Below are positions 1-9,790 of a stretch of DNA of 64,000 nucleotides, piece after piece. Source of the stretch: Actinorhabdospora filicis (GTDB lineage: Bacteria; Actinomycetota; Actinomycetes; Mycobacteriales; Micromonosporaceae); assembly GCF_030269765.1 (NCBI RefSeq), contig NZ_BSTX01000004.1, forward strand, positions 178,597 through 242,596, written 5' to 3'. A model generated the notes under the pieces. That model was given only the letters and a program-made list of their open reading frames with translations. It was not told the origin of the DNA and did no database searches. Every line of letters starts with the position of its first letter. The first letter of the stretch is position 1. The position numbers and the translations under genes were made by a program.

Positions 1-144
1 GCCGTCCGGCGTCTCCTCACGGCCCTCGCAGACCTGCTCAAGGGTGCGGAACCACTCGCTCACATAGGCGTCATCGGCTTCGGTCATCGGGTGGTCGCCG
101 TTGATCTCGCGGAAACGGGCGGCGACGGCGGTCTTCAGATCCAT
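1..144 (-). CDS. Hypothetical protein, N-terminal part, cut by the window edge
   Basis: An open frame reads leftward from an ATG at 144 and runs off the window, giving 48 residues that begin MDLKTAVAARFREINGDHP and continue with an acidic, helical-looking stretch. It lies 21 nt downstream of the histidine phosphatase gene on the same strand, so the two could be co-transcribed. No family is recognisable from this fragment. The frame has strong third-position GC bias, which supports coding. The function is unknown. Confidence 0.55.
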   Translation of the reverse strand, partial: MDLKTAVAARFREINGDHPMTEADDAYVSEWFRTLEQVCEGREETPDG

Positions 145-165
145 GCCCCGACGCTATGGCCGCCC

Positions 166-723
166 TCATTCGCCGCCCGCCGAAAGATGCCCGGTGTAGG
201 CGATCCGCACCGGACGCAGGTCCTCGATCGTGGTGACCGCCCCCGGTGGCATTCCCTCCTCCAGCAGGAGTGCGGGCACCCCTTCGTCGCCGACGAGAGT
301 GCGCAGGAGATCGACCGTGACGCCACCATGCGCGGCCGCGATCACCGTCCCCTCGGCCTCGCGCAGGAAACCCAGGAACCGCTCGCCCGCCGCCCGCGAG
401 GACTCGCCCTCCGCCGGGACGTGATCGCGGTCGGCGGTGCAGCGCGCCCAGTCGGCGAGGAAGTCGCCGATCGGGCGCGTCCCGTCCCAGTTCGCGCGCT
501 CCCGCAGCCGCTCGTCGAGCCGCACGTCCAGCCCGAGCTTTGTTGCGAGCGGCGCGATGGTCTGCCGCGCCCGCAGCAGCGGACTCGACCAGAGCGTCAC
601 GCCGGGCGCCGTGGAGAAGTGGCGGGCCACCGCCTCCGCCTGGGCGAAACCCGCGTCGGTCAGCCCGGGATCGCCGGGGACGGGCAGTTTGGAGCCGTGC
701 TGCACGATGTGCACGATCGTCAT
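166..723 (-). CDS. Histidine phosphatase (phosphoglycerate mutase-like) family protein
   Basis: The 185-residue product has the histidine-phosphatase fold signature at its N-terminus, but the usual RHG reads QHG (residues 8-10), so the Arg before the phospho-accepting His9 is Gln. The second catalytic His lies in AAHGG near residue 132, and an acidic residue occurs around E73-E75. The family removes phosphate from small molecules or proteins through a phosphohistidine intermediate; the substrate here is unknown. I chose the ATG at 723 because the alignable domain begins there; a longer frame reaches 825 but its extra residues look random. It is divergent from the dehydrogenase at 797. The Arg-to-Gln change may reduce activity or mark a subfamily. 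Confidence 0.85.
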   Translation of the reverse strand: MTIVHIVQHGSKLPVPGDPGLTDAGFAQAEAVARHFSTAPGVTLWSSPLLRARQTIAPLATKLGLDVRLDERLRERANWDGTRPIGDFLADWARCTADRDHVPAEGESSRAAGERFLGFLREAEGTVIAAAHGGVTVDLLRTLVGDEGVPALLLEEGMPPGAVTTIEDLRPVRIAYTGHLSAGGE

Positions 724-796
724 GCCGGTCAGTCTGCGGACGTCCCGGGCCGCACGCGAGGCGATTTCGCCGCACCCACCACCAAAGGAGCCGCGC

Positions 797-1660
797 ATGT
801 CCACCACCATCGGCCTCATCGGCACCGGCTACATGGGCGCCGGAATCGGCCGGGCCCTCCGCGAAGGCGGCGCGCGCGTCGTCGCCACCGTCGCCGGGCG
901 CTCCCCGAGGTCCGGCCACCTGGCCACCGCGGCCGGAATCGAGCTGCTCCCCGGCCTCGACGACGTCCTGGCCGCCGCCGGCGTCGTCCTCTCGATCGTC
1001 CCGCCCGACCACGCGGCCACCGCCGCGCGCGAAGCCGACGCGGCCGCCCGCCGCGCGGGCGCGTCCCCGCTCTACGCCGACCTGAACGCCGTCGCGCCCG
1101 GCACCGTCCGGGCCATCGAATCACTGATCGCCCTCGACGTCGTCGACGGCGCGATCTCCGGCGGCCCGCCGAGCGCCCCCGGCGGCACCACCGTCTACCT
1201 CTCCGGGGCCCGCGCCGCCGAGCTCGCCGGGCTCCCGTGGGGCGGGACGGTCGTCCCCGTCGTCGTCGGGCCCGAGGTGGGCGCGGCCAGCGCGGTCAAG
1301 ATGTGCACCGCGAGCGTGTACAAGGGCCTGGGCGCGCTCATGGCCAACGCCCTGTCCACCGCGGGCCACTACGACGTGGCCGATCACGTCATCGCCGACC
1401 TGCGCGGCGGCGTCGGCGACCCCGTCCGCAAGGTCGCCGTATCCGCCGCCAAGGCCCACCGCTTCGTCGGCGAGATGCTCGAAATCGCCGCCACCCAGGA
1501 GTCCGCCGGGCTCTCCCCGGACCTCTTCCGCGCGATCGCGGGCGTGTGGCGCGCCGTCGACGGCACCGAGCTGGCCGCCGGCGAGCCCGAGGACGTCCCC
1601 GGCGAGCTCGACGCACATCGGGTGATCAGGGGACTGCGGACGCCGCGCGCCACCTCGTAG
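797..1660 (+). CDS. NAD(P)-binding dehydrogenase of the 6-phosphogluconate dehydrogenase-like (DUF1932) type
   Basis: The product is 287 residues. The N-terminus has a Rossmann dinucleotide-binding loop (GLIGTGYMG, residues 6-14), followed by SIVPP and SGGPPSAPGG segments typical of the beta-hydroxyacid dehydrogenase superfamily. A lysine in SAVKM sits where the family has its catalytic Lys, and the helical C-terminal half resembles DUF1932. It probably oxidises or reduces a hydroxy-acid or similar small metabolite in the cytoplasm; the substrate cannot be told. The ATG at 797 is preceded by AAAGGAG at 784-790. The next gene starts 58 nt downstream on the same strand. Confidence 0.85.
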   Translation: MSTTIGLIGTGYMGAGIGRALREGGARVVATVAGRSPRSGHLATAAGIELLPGLDDVLAAAGVVLSIVPPDHAATAAREADAAARRAGASPLYADLNAVAPGTVRAIESLIALDVVDGAISGGPPSAPGGTTVYLSGARAAELAGLPWGGTVVPVVVGPEVGAASAVKMCTASVYKGLGALMANALSTAGHYDVADHVIADLRGGVGDPVRKVAVSAAKAHRFVGEMLEIAATQESAGLSPDLFRAIAGVWRAVDGTELAAGEPEDVPGELDAHRVIRGLRTPRATS

Positions 1661-1718
1661 AGTGGCGCGGCGGCCGTAGGCTGCGCCCGACCCCCTCCTC
1701 CGGCGACGAAAGACCCCC

Positions 1719-2285
1719 ATGGAAGCGAACACCCTCGCGGCCGCCGACATCGACATGTCGAGCAGCCTCTTCAACGGCATCCTCATCGGCTACGCCGTCT
1801 GCGGCATCATCTTGATCCTGCTGGCGGCCATCGGCGGCAAGGCGAGCGCGGGCAAGCGCTGGACGCTCGGTGTCGTGGGCGCGATCATCCTCGCGATCGT
1901 CTCCGGATACGTGATCTTCGACTGGCACACCATGTGGATCCCCTCCGGCAAGGGATTCCTGTGCGTGACCATCGGCCCGATCGCGCTGATCATCTGGGGC
2001 ATCGTGGGCCTGTTCAAGGCCGACGGGCACGACTCGTCCATCCCGCCCACGCAGCCCCCGAACGCGCAGCAGTGGAACGCGGCGAACCCGCAGGCGCAGC
2101 AGTGGGGCGCGCCCCAGCAGGCTCCGCCCCAGCAGTGGGGCCAGCAGCCGCCTCCGCCGCAGTACCCGCCGCAGCAGTACCCGCCCCAGGCGTACCCGCA
2201 GCAGCAGCCCTACCCGCCGCAGTACCCCCAGCAGCAGCCGCCGCCCCAGCAGTGGGGCCAGCAGCCGCCGCCTCCGCCGCGCTGA
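1719..2285 (+). CDS. Membrane protein with a long Pro/Gln/Tyr-rich C-terminal tail
   Basis: The 188-residue product has three hydrophobic segments in its first 110 residues (about 18-40, 48-66 and 78-100), then an 80-residue hydrophilic tail made almost only of P, Q, Y, W, G and A. The tail repeats short units such as QQWGQQPPPP and QYPPQQYPP. Such tails occur on many actinobacterial membrane proteins and are presumed disordered, possibly binding partners; this is inference. The start ATG follows AAAGACCCCC, a weak ribosome site. A tiny single-span ORF follows after 18 nt. No enzymatic motif is visible. Confidence 0.8.
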   Translation: MEANTLAAADIDMSSSLFNGILIGYAVCGIILILLAAIGGKASAGKRWTLGVVGAIILAIVSGYVIFDWHTMWIPSGKGFLCVTIGPIALIIWGIVGLFKADGHDSSIPPTQPPNAQQWNAANPQAQQWGAPQQAPPQQWGQQPPPPQYPPQQYPPQAYPQQQPYPPQYPQQQPPPQQWGQQPPPPPR

Positions 2286-2303
2286 TCACCCGAGAGGAGA
2301 CAG

Positions 2304-2405
2304 ATGATGCTCAAGCCCTGGCACATCCTGACGGTGCTGTGCGTCATCGGGGTGACCGCGATCGTGGCGGGCCTGATCGTGATGATCGTCAAGCGCAAGA
2401 GCTAG
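2304..2405 (+). CDS. 33-residue single-span membrane peptide
   Basis: A short frame starts with ATGATG at 2304 behind a good ribosome site (GAGAGGAGA, 2292-2300) and encodes MMLKPWHILTVLCVIGVTAI, then AGLIVMIVKRKS. It is one hydrophobic helix with Lys/Arg at the cytoplasmic end, a positive-inside single-pass membrane peptide. It lies 18 nt after the Pro/Gln-rich membrane protein and its stop abuts the convergent gene ending at 2406, so it is probably the last cistron of a two-gene unit. The function is unknown. The support comes from the ribosome site, the clean transmembrane profile and the tight spacing. Confidence 0.6.
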   Translation: MMLKPWHILTVLCVIGVTAIVAGLIVMIVKRKS

Positions 2406-3143
2406 TCACCCGACGCGGGCGCAGACGGTCTCCATGACCTCGCAGCCCTCCTCGACGGCCGCGGCGTAGTGCCGCAGCCAGGACCGCACGCCGTCGCCGG
2501 TGCCGGTCGCGAACGCGTTCACCGAGCCGAGGTACTCCGGCTCGCGCGCGGCGTGACCGGCGTCCACGGCGATCAGCCCGCGCGGGTCCAGCCCGCGCAC
2601 GGCCAGCACCAGTTTCGCCGCCGCCCGCGCGACCACCCCGTTGCCGCCGTCGAAGGCGCCCAGCGCGATGACCTCGGCCTCCACCACGGCCGCGAGCAGC
2701 AGCGCGGGGGCCTCGGTCTCGGTCGCGGCCAGCTCGCACAGCTGCGTGAACCGCGCCGCCCCGGCTTGCGTGAGCGCCGACGAGGGACGCCCGAGCCCGG
2801 CGTCCGGAGCCACGCCCCGCGCCGCCAGGACGTGCAGCCGCGCCAGCGCCTGCCTCGGGGCCTTCTCCCAGACGCCGACCAGGTTCGGCAGCTCCGCCGC
2901 CACCCGCAGGGCGCCCTGGACCACCGGGTCGGTCACCGTCCCCGAGCGGACCTCCTCCACGTCGTAGGCGGCGCCGTCGAGCGCGGCCGAGGCGACCGCG
3001 TCCAGCAGCGAGACCTCCGTGGCGACGGTGGCGCCGTGCTTGCGCAGCGTCCGGTTCCACAGGGCCTTGTCGACGCGCGCCCGCGCGGCGTCGAGGGCGG
3101 GGGAGACCTCGGGGAGGTCGAGCAGCGGAGTCAGCGCGGACAT
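2406..3143 (-). CDS. Fic-fold protein with a degenerate catalytic motif, divergent from acs
   Basis: The 245-residue protein keeps the layout of class II Fic enzymes. Residues 52-57 (SAALDG) match the inhibitory motif [S/T]xxxE[G/N] with Asp for Glu and are followed by DVEEVR. Residues 161-173 (LGAFDGGNGVVAR) match HxFx(D/E)GNGRxxR but lack the catalytic His and the first Arg (now Val). The C-terminal segment with W222 resembles the Fic tail. Known Fic enzymes transfer AMP or other phosphate-containing groups to target side chains; this one is unlikely to do so by the standard mechanism. It is divergent from the AMP-forming acetyl-CoA synthetase gene 287 nt away. Related proteins next to acs are often labelled oxidoreductase, but I see no cofactor site. 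Confidence 0.7.
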   Translation of the reverse strand: MSALTPLLDLPEVSPALDAARARVDKALWNRTLRKHGATVATEVSLLDAVASAALDGAAYDVEEVRSGTVTDPVVQGALRVAAELPNLVGVWEKAPRQALARLHVLAARGVAPDAGLGRPSSALTQAGAARFTQLCELAATETEAPALLLAAVVEAEVIALGAFDGGNGVVARAAAKLVLAVRGLDPRGLIAVDAGHAAREPEYLGSVNAFATGTGDGVRSWLRHYAAAVEEGCEVMETVCARVG

Positions 3144-3430
3144 GCCGCGACGTTACCGCCCGGTACACGGGACGGGGCGGGTGGCGTCGGCCGCGCCTCC
3201 GGCGTCACACGCGTCACTCTTTACCATCGCGCCCCGAACCGGCCCGGGCCAATCGGGACGAATCCAGTTGATCTTGCACGTTGATGCTCGATGGCGAGCG
3301 CTACCTGTCACCCATGTGCAACCTCCGTGCTATCCGTGCTCAGGCGGGGCGCGCTAGTGTCATGGGTCATACGACGGACATCACGCCGATCCGCCGGCGC
3401 ACCGCAGCTCGACCAAGGGAGCCCGCTGAC

Positions 3431-5398
<1,968 letters not shown>

Positions 5399-5511
5399 GA
5401 CCCTTTGTAGGACGCCGGGTAGGACGCGGAGTGACTCGCGGGTTTCGGCCCGCCGGGTGACTTCGGTGGCTTCGACGGCTCCGACCGCCTGAGCGGCCGG
5501 TGTGACTCGTG

Positions 5512-5541
5512 GGCCGCGCACGGGGATTCCCGTGCGCGGCC
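5512..5541 (+). terminator. Rho-independent terminator after acs
   Basis: A perfect 13-bp stem (GGCCGCGCACGGG pairing with CCCGTGCGCGGCC) with a GATT loop is followed by CTTTCGCTTGCTTTCTC. It lies 114 nt after the acs stop codon and no other plus-strand gene intervenes. Confidence 0.75.
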
Positions 5542-6294
5542 TTTCGCTTGCTTTCTCAAGCGGGTCGCTCGCGTGAGGCCGCTGCGACGCGACCACCCCG
5601 GTCTCTTGCGTGCGAATCGGCCTACGGGCCCCGGCGTGCGCGAGACCGGGGCTCGTGTCCTTTCGGGCCGCCGCTCGTTGATCCAGATGAGGCACGCGGC
5701 ACGACGCCCGCACCGTGACGGTGGGGCGTCGGCATCCCGGCACGCGTCGCCGTCTCGGCCGTCTGACGTATCCGTGAGCGCGCTGTCCCGTCATCGCCTG
5801 TGGTGGGCCTCGTCCCACTGTGTCAGGGCGGCACCGTCCATACTCGACACTCGCTGATCGGCGCCTCCGCCGAGCCGTTCGCCACACCTGGGTCCCGGGC
5901 TCGCCGGTGGTCGCCGTCTCGGCCGCCTGGCGCGCTCCTTGCGAGCGCCATCCCGCCATCGCCCGTGGCCTTGCCGTGTCAAGTCGCGGCACCGTCCACA
6001 CCCGACACCTTCCGATCGCCCCCCGTGCCAGGCCGTGTGCCGCACCCGCGGCTCCGCCGACAGTCGACGCCGGTCGTCACTGTCACGCCCGTCCGGCCTG
6101 TCCCGTGGGCGCGCCGCCCCTCCATCGCCTGTGGCGGAGAATCGTCCGCCGCGTGGTCCATGTCGTGCCGTCACCGTCCACATCCGCGCTGCCCGCCCGC
6201 CACACCACCGTCCGCTCCCCACACCCACCGAGCCGCACACCACACCCGCGCGACCTCGCCGTCCCGTCCGGCACCCGGCTGGTTCGATCACCGC
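5542..6294. repeat. Gene-free spacer with a degenerate repeat of about 165 bp
   Basis: No frame here has convincing codon bias or a ribosome site. A variable unit recurs: CATCGCCYGTGG occurs at 5792, 5957 and 6123 (spacing 165 and 166), and CACCGTCCAYAYYCG at about 5832, 5990 and 6172. The copies are too diverged to be a recent duplication. The region ends at the SDR start codon. It resembles the other GC-rich repetitive spacers in this window. Confidence 0.5.
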
Positions 6295-6975
6295 ATGGAC
6301 TTCGAGGGACTGAACGTCGCCGTCACCGGCGCGGGCCGTGACACCGGGCACCTCCTCGCGACGGAGTTCGCCCGTCGTGGCGCGCGCGTCTTCGCCGGGG
6401 CCCGCTCTCTCTCGGCCGCCGAGGAGACCGCAGCCACGACCGGCGGCGAGGGCTTCGCGTGCGACCTGGGCGATCCGGCGTCCGTCCGCGCCTTCGCCGA
6501 GGCCGTCGCCGCCCGCACCGAGCGGCTCGACGTTCTGATCAACAACGGCGCGCCCTACCTTCACGGCGACCTGCTCGACGCCTCCGACGAGGACATCGCC
6601 GCCACCATCACCGCCGGGGCCACCGGCACCGTCCTGCTCACCCGCGCGCTGCTGCCGCTGCTGCGCGCCTCGGCGCGGCCCGACATCGTCACCCTGGTGT
6701 CCGCTGCCGGGGAGCCCGGGCAGCACAGGTCGCGGGCGCACCCGGCGTTCTACGCGGCCAAGCACGCCCAGTCCGGCTTCACCGAGATCCTGTCCGACCG
6801 GCTGCGCGCGGAGGGCGTCCGCGTCATCTCGCTCTACCCGCCGGACTTCGTCCAGCGCGGCGAACGCGTCACCGGCGCCGCGCTGACCGCCGCGTCCGTC
6901 GTGGACTGCGTGCTGTTCGCGGTGGGACAGCCGCGCGACTGCTTCATCAGGGAGTTCCGCTTCGAGCAGGTGTGA
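6295..6975 (+). CDS. Short-chain dehydrogenase/reductase (SDR)
   Basis: The 226-residue protein shows the classical SDR order: cofactor loop TGAGRDTG (residues 11-18), CDLGDPASV after the third strand, NNGA in place of NNAG near residue 82, a serine in LVSAAGE, and the catalytic YAAKH (YxxxK). It should be an NAD(P)(H)-dependent cytosolic oxidoreductase; the substrate is unknown. The start is the ATG at 6295, where homology begins; no strong ribosome site is visible in the GC-rich leader. It is convergent with the zinc-ribbon gene that ends at 7034. Confidence 0.85.
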   Translation: MDFEGLNVAVTGAGRDTGHLLATEFARRGARVFAGARSLSAAEETAATTGGEGFACDLGDPASVRAFAEAVAARTERLDVLINNGAPYLHGDLLDASDEDIAATITAGATGTVLLTRALLPLLRASARPDIVTLVSAAGEPGQHRSRAHPAFYAAKHAQSGFTEILSDRLRAEGVRVISLYPPDFVQRGERVTGAALTAASVVDCVLFAVGQPRDCFIREFRFEQV

Positions 6976-7033
6976 GACCACCTGACACGGACGTGAACAC
7001 GGGCGAGTCGCCGCATCTTGCGCGGGTGGCACC

Positions 7034-7387
7034 TCACCCCAGCTGCAGCGCCGCCCCGCACACCGGGCAGTACGCGACCGTGGCGATCGAGTTGACCGCC
7101 ACGTCGCAGGCCTGGCACGTACCTTGCGTCCCCACGCCCGGCTGCGTCACGTACCGCGCGTCGGGCCAGGCGACGAGCGCGATGTCGGCCTCGGTCGACT
7201 GGGCGCGCTCGGGGCGTCCCTCGGCCCACACGGTCGCCTCGGCGAGGACCATGGTGGTGCGCATGTCGCCGGTCTCGGTGAAGTCCTGGTGCCTGGGCAG
7301 TACGCGTGACAGCACGTAGATCAGCGCGCGCGGATCGAGCGCGGCGAGCTGCTCGGCGAGGGCGTCGTACGGGTGCGGAGCGGACAT
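7034..7387 (-). CDS. Small zinc-ribbon-containing protein
   Basis: The 117-residue product has an unremarkable helical N-terminal part and a C-terminal zinc-ribbon-like pair, CQAC and CPVCG, separated by about 12 residues, before a short tail ALQLG. This spacing fits a structural zinc site rather than an enzyme. The ATG at 7387 is 26 nt from the end of the nucleotidyltransferase gene on the same strand, so co-transcription is likely. The role is unknown; a nucleic-acid or protein-binding adaptor is one possibility, unproven. Confidence 0.7.
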   Translation of the reverse strand: MSAPHPYDALAEQLAALDPRALIYVLSRVLPRHQDFTETGDMRTTMVLAEATVWAEGRPERAQSTEADIALVAWPDARYVTQPGVGTQGTCQACDVAVNSIATVAYCPVCGAALQLG

Positions 7388-7413
7388 GCGCGGATCGTAT
7401 CGGCCGCGCGAGG

Positions 7414-8112
7414 CTACCCGCGGGTCTCGATCTCGTTGGCGCGTGTCAGGTCCTCGGCGAAGTCGACCTCGACGACCCCGAACGCGGAGATGTCGACCGG
7501 GCGGATGCGCACGCCCTCGGCGATCGCGCCCTCCAGCCCGGCCTCGAAGTAGTCGGTGTCCTCGACCAGGTCCAGGTGCCGGACGACCGTCGCGCGATCG
7601 GCGGGCGCCACGTAGTTGATGCCGACGGCCTCCCCGAGCCCACCGGTGACCTGCTTGGAGAGCGCGTCGATGAAGCCGTCCGCGCCGAGGGTGTACTTGA
7701 CCTCCTCGTCGGCGACCTTCTCGGTGTTGACGCACACGAAGCTGCCGCCGTCGCCGATCACCCGCACCAGCGACGGCAGGAGGCCCGGCTCGAACACGAC
7801 GTCTCCGTTGAACCACAGGACACCGCCCTCGGGGGCCAGCCGGAACGCCTTCAGCAGCGACTTGGAGGTGTTCGTCTGGTCGAAGAGCTCGTTGTACACG
7901 AACACCGCCTCACCGGCGGCGGCCTCCATGATCTGCTCCATCTTGAAACCGACCACGATCGAGATGTGCGCGTCCGGGAACGCCGCGGTGATGTGGTCGA
8001 GCTGCTGCCGGAGGATGCTGCGGCCGTCCGCGAGCGTCGTCAAGGGCTTCGGGTGGGGACGCCCGAGCCGCGTTCCCATGCCGGCGGCGAGGATGACGAC
8101 GTTCAATGCCAT
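7414..8112 (-). CDS. Sugar-phosphate or choline-phosphate nucleotidyltransferase-like protein
   Basis: The 232-residue protein starts with the nucleotidyltransferase signature LAAGMGTRLG, followed by HPKPLTTLADGRSILRQQ, which fits the LicC/GlmU/RfbA superfamily. WFNGDVVF supplies the metal-binding acidic residue, and VDFAEDLTRANEIE near the C-terminus matches the second metal site of LicC-type enzymes. It should couple a phosphorylated sugar or amino-alcohol to a nucleotide, as in cell-surface polymer or natural-product pathways. The ATG at 8112 is chosen because the signature begins six residues later. The zinc-ribbon gene follows. No glycosyltransferase is nearby to define the pathway. Confidence 0.8.
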   Translation of the reverse strand: MALNVVILAAGMGTRLGRPHPKPLTTLADGRSILRQQLDHITAAFPDAHISIVVGFKMEQIMEAAAGEAVFVYNELFDQTNTSKSLLKAFRLAPEGGVLWFNGDVVFEPGLLPSLVRVIGDGGSFVCVNTEKVADEEVKYTLGADGFIDALSKQVTGGLGEAVGINYVAPADRATVVRHLDLVEDTDYFEAGLEGAIAEGVRIRPVDISAFGVVEVDFAEDLTRANEIETRG

Positions 8113-8197
8113 GCGGATCTCCCAGCGGGTGATGGTGAAGCGGTGATCCACCACGCTACCCGGCGTTCACCCGGTCCCCGGGGTCCCGGACCACCCG

Positions 8198-8560
8198 TGG
8201 CCCGGCCGAAGATGCCGCAGGACATGGGGACGCCGTGCCCGCACCGGGCCCGGCGCTACCGGTGGCCCGGCCGAAGATGCCGCAGGACGCGAGGACGCCG
8301 TGCCCCGGCACCGCGAGTGGGCTGGTGGTGCCGTTCGACATGCAGATGCTGCGCCTGAACCGCACTCCGGTACTACCGGTGGCTCGGCCGGTGGCGCCGC
8401 TGGATATGGGGGTGCTCCACCGCACTGTGCCCCGGCACCACCAACGGCCCGGCGGTGGTGCCGTTGGATCGGGGGTGCTCCACCCCACCGCACCCCGGCA
8501 CCACCAACTGCCCGGCCGTGGTGCCGCTGGGCATGGGGTGCTCCGGTACCAGTGCCGGTG
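8198..8560. repeat. Degenerate 60-65 bp tandem repeat with internal hairpins
   Basis: The gene-free interval 8113-8700 contains at least six related units. GTGGCCCGGCCGAAGATGCC occurs at 8200 and 8261, and variants of GGTGGTGCCGYTGGAYATGG recur at about 8325, 8390, 8454 and 8518. Neighbouring units create inverted repeats: CGGCACCACC (8433-8442) pairs with GGTGGTGCCG (8454-8463), and the same motif recurs at 8496-8505/8518-8526. No coding frame is credible. Confidence 0.6.
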
Positions 8561-8700
8561 GTGGCCGATCGGTAGCGCGGGCGGACTTGGCGATGCCATG
8601 GCATCGCCTCACCACCGGCGGCCTCGGCTCACCGGCCTCGTCCCGCCTCGCTCACGACCGTCCCATGCCGCCTCGTGGTCGCGGGGCCGTCGCGGTCGCG

Positions 8701-9708
8701 CTATCCCGCGTCCAGCACTCGCACCGAGTCGCGCACGACCAGTTCCGCCGGAGCGTCCACGACACCGTCGTCCGGGCCCTCCAGGGCCAGTCTCAGGGCC
8801 TCCTCGCCCATCCCGGCCAGTGGCAGGCGGACGGTGGTGAGCGCGGGCGAGAGGTCGGCGACCACGGGCACGTCATCGAACCCGGCCACGGACACGTCGT
8901 CGGGCACCGCGATCCCGCGCTCCCGCAGCGCCGTGCAGAAACCCGTCGCCATCACGTCGCCGGTCACGAACACCGCCGTCGGTCCCGGCGTGAACTCGCG
9001 GCCCGCGCGGTAACCGCCGTCCCGGCTGAAGTCGGCGTGCAGGACGACCGGCGCGGGCAGTCCCGCCAGGCCCTCCGTGAAGCCCGCCAGCCGGTCGGCG
9101 ACCGTCAGCAGGCTCGGCGGTCCCGCCACCACCGCGAACGACCGGTGCCCGGCCGCCACCAGGTGCTCGGCGAGCTTGCGCGCGCCCGCCCGGTTGTCCG
9201 GCCGCACGACCGCGCCCGGCAGCCCGTGCTGCCCGACCGTCACGACCCTCGCCCCACCCGCGCGCAGATCGGCGAGCTCCGCCGCCAGCGCCGCCTCGGC
9301 GTCCTCGTCGCTGGTCCGCGAACCCACCAGGATCGCCGCCTGCGGACGATGCGCGCGCAACGCGGCCAGATGCTCCGCCTTGACCCGCGGATCGTCCCCC
9401 GTGTCGGCGATGAGCACCCGCACCCCCTTGGCGTCGGCCGCGGCCAGCACCCCACCCGCGATCGCGGCGAAGTACGGGTCGGAGACGTCGTGGAGCAGCA
9501 GCGCCACCGTCCCCGAACTCTTCCGCGCGAGCGCCTGCGCCTGCGCGTTCGGGGTGTACCGCAGCTCACGAGCGGCCGCGAGGACCTTCTCGTGCAGGGT
9601 CTTGGTGACGCGATGCCGGGAGCCGTTCAAGACCCGTGACGCGGTCGCCGGGGAGACCCCCGCGAGTGCGGCCACGTCCGCGAGCCGGGCCTGCCGCTGG
9701 TTGGACAT
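8701..9708 (-). CDS. LacI-family transcriptional regulator
   Basis: The 335-residue protein begins with a textbook LacI helix-turn-helix (LADVAALAGVSPATASRVLN) and the hinge helix near AQALARKSSGTVALLL, followed by a periplasmic-binding-protein-like sensor domain ending with the usual dimer interface. It should bind an operator as a dimer and respond to a sugar or related ligand. No sugar transporter or catabolic gene is adjacent, so the regulon cannot be inferred. The start ATG at 9708 sits directly before the helix-turn-helix. Gene-free repetitive DNA lies on both sides. Confidence 0.92.
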   Translation of the reverse strand: MSNQRQARLADVAALAGVSPATASRVLNGSRHRVTKTLHEKVLAAARELRYTPNAQAQALARKSSGTVALLLHDVSDPYFAAIAGGVLAAADAKGVRVLIADTGDDPRVKAEHLAALRAHRPQAAILVGSRTSDEDAEAALAAELADLRAGGARVVTVGQHGLPGAVVRPDNRAGARKLAEHLVAAGHRSFAVVAGPPSLLTVADRLAGFTEGLAGLPAPVVLHADFSRDGGYRAGREFTPGPTAVFVTGDVMATGFCTALRERGIAVPDDVSVAGFDDVPVVADLSPALTTVRLPLAGMGEEALRLALEGPDDGVVDAPAELVVRDSVRVLDAG

Positions 9709-9790
9709 CTGCGCAAGTTAGCACCCCGCCGCGACATGACGGGCATGACCGCAGGTGAGCTGCGGACGGGAAGGGCCGGCGCACCCACGA

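Noticed and set aside
71..1815. Very long frames on both strands over the phosphatase and dehydrogenase genes
   Set aside because: They are arginine- and glycine-rich shadow frames of the two real genes, whose conserved motifs and third-position bias identify the true frames.
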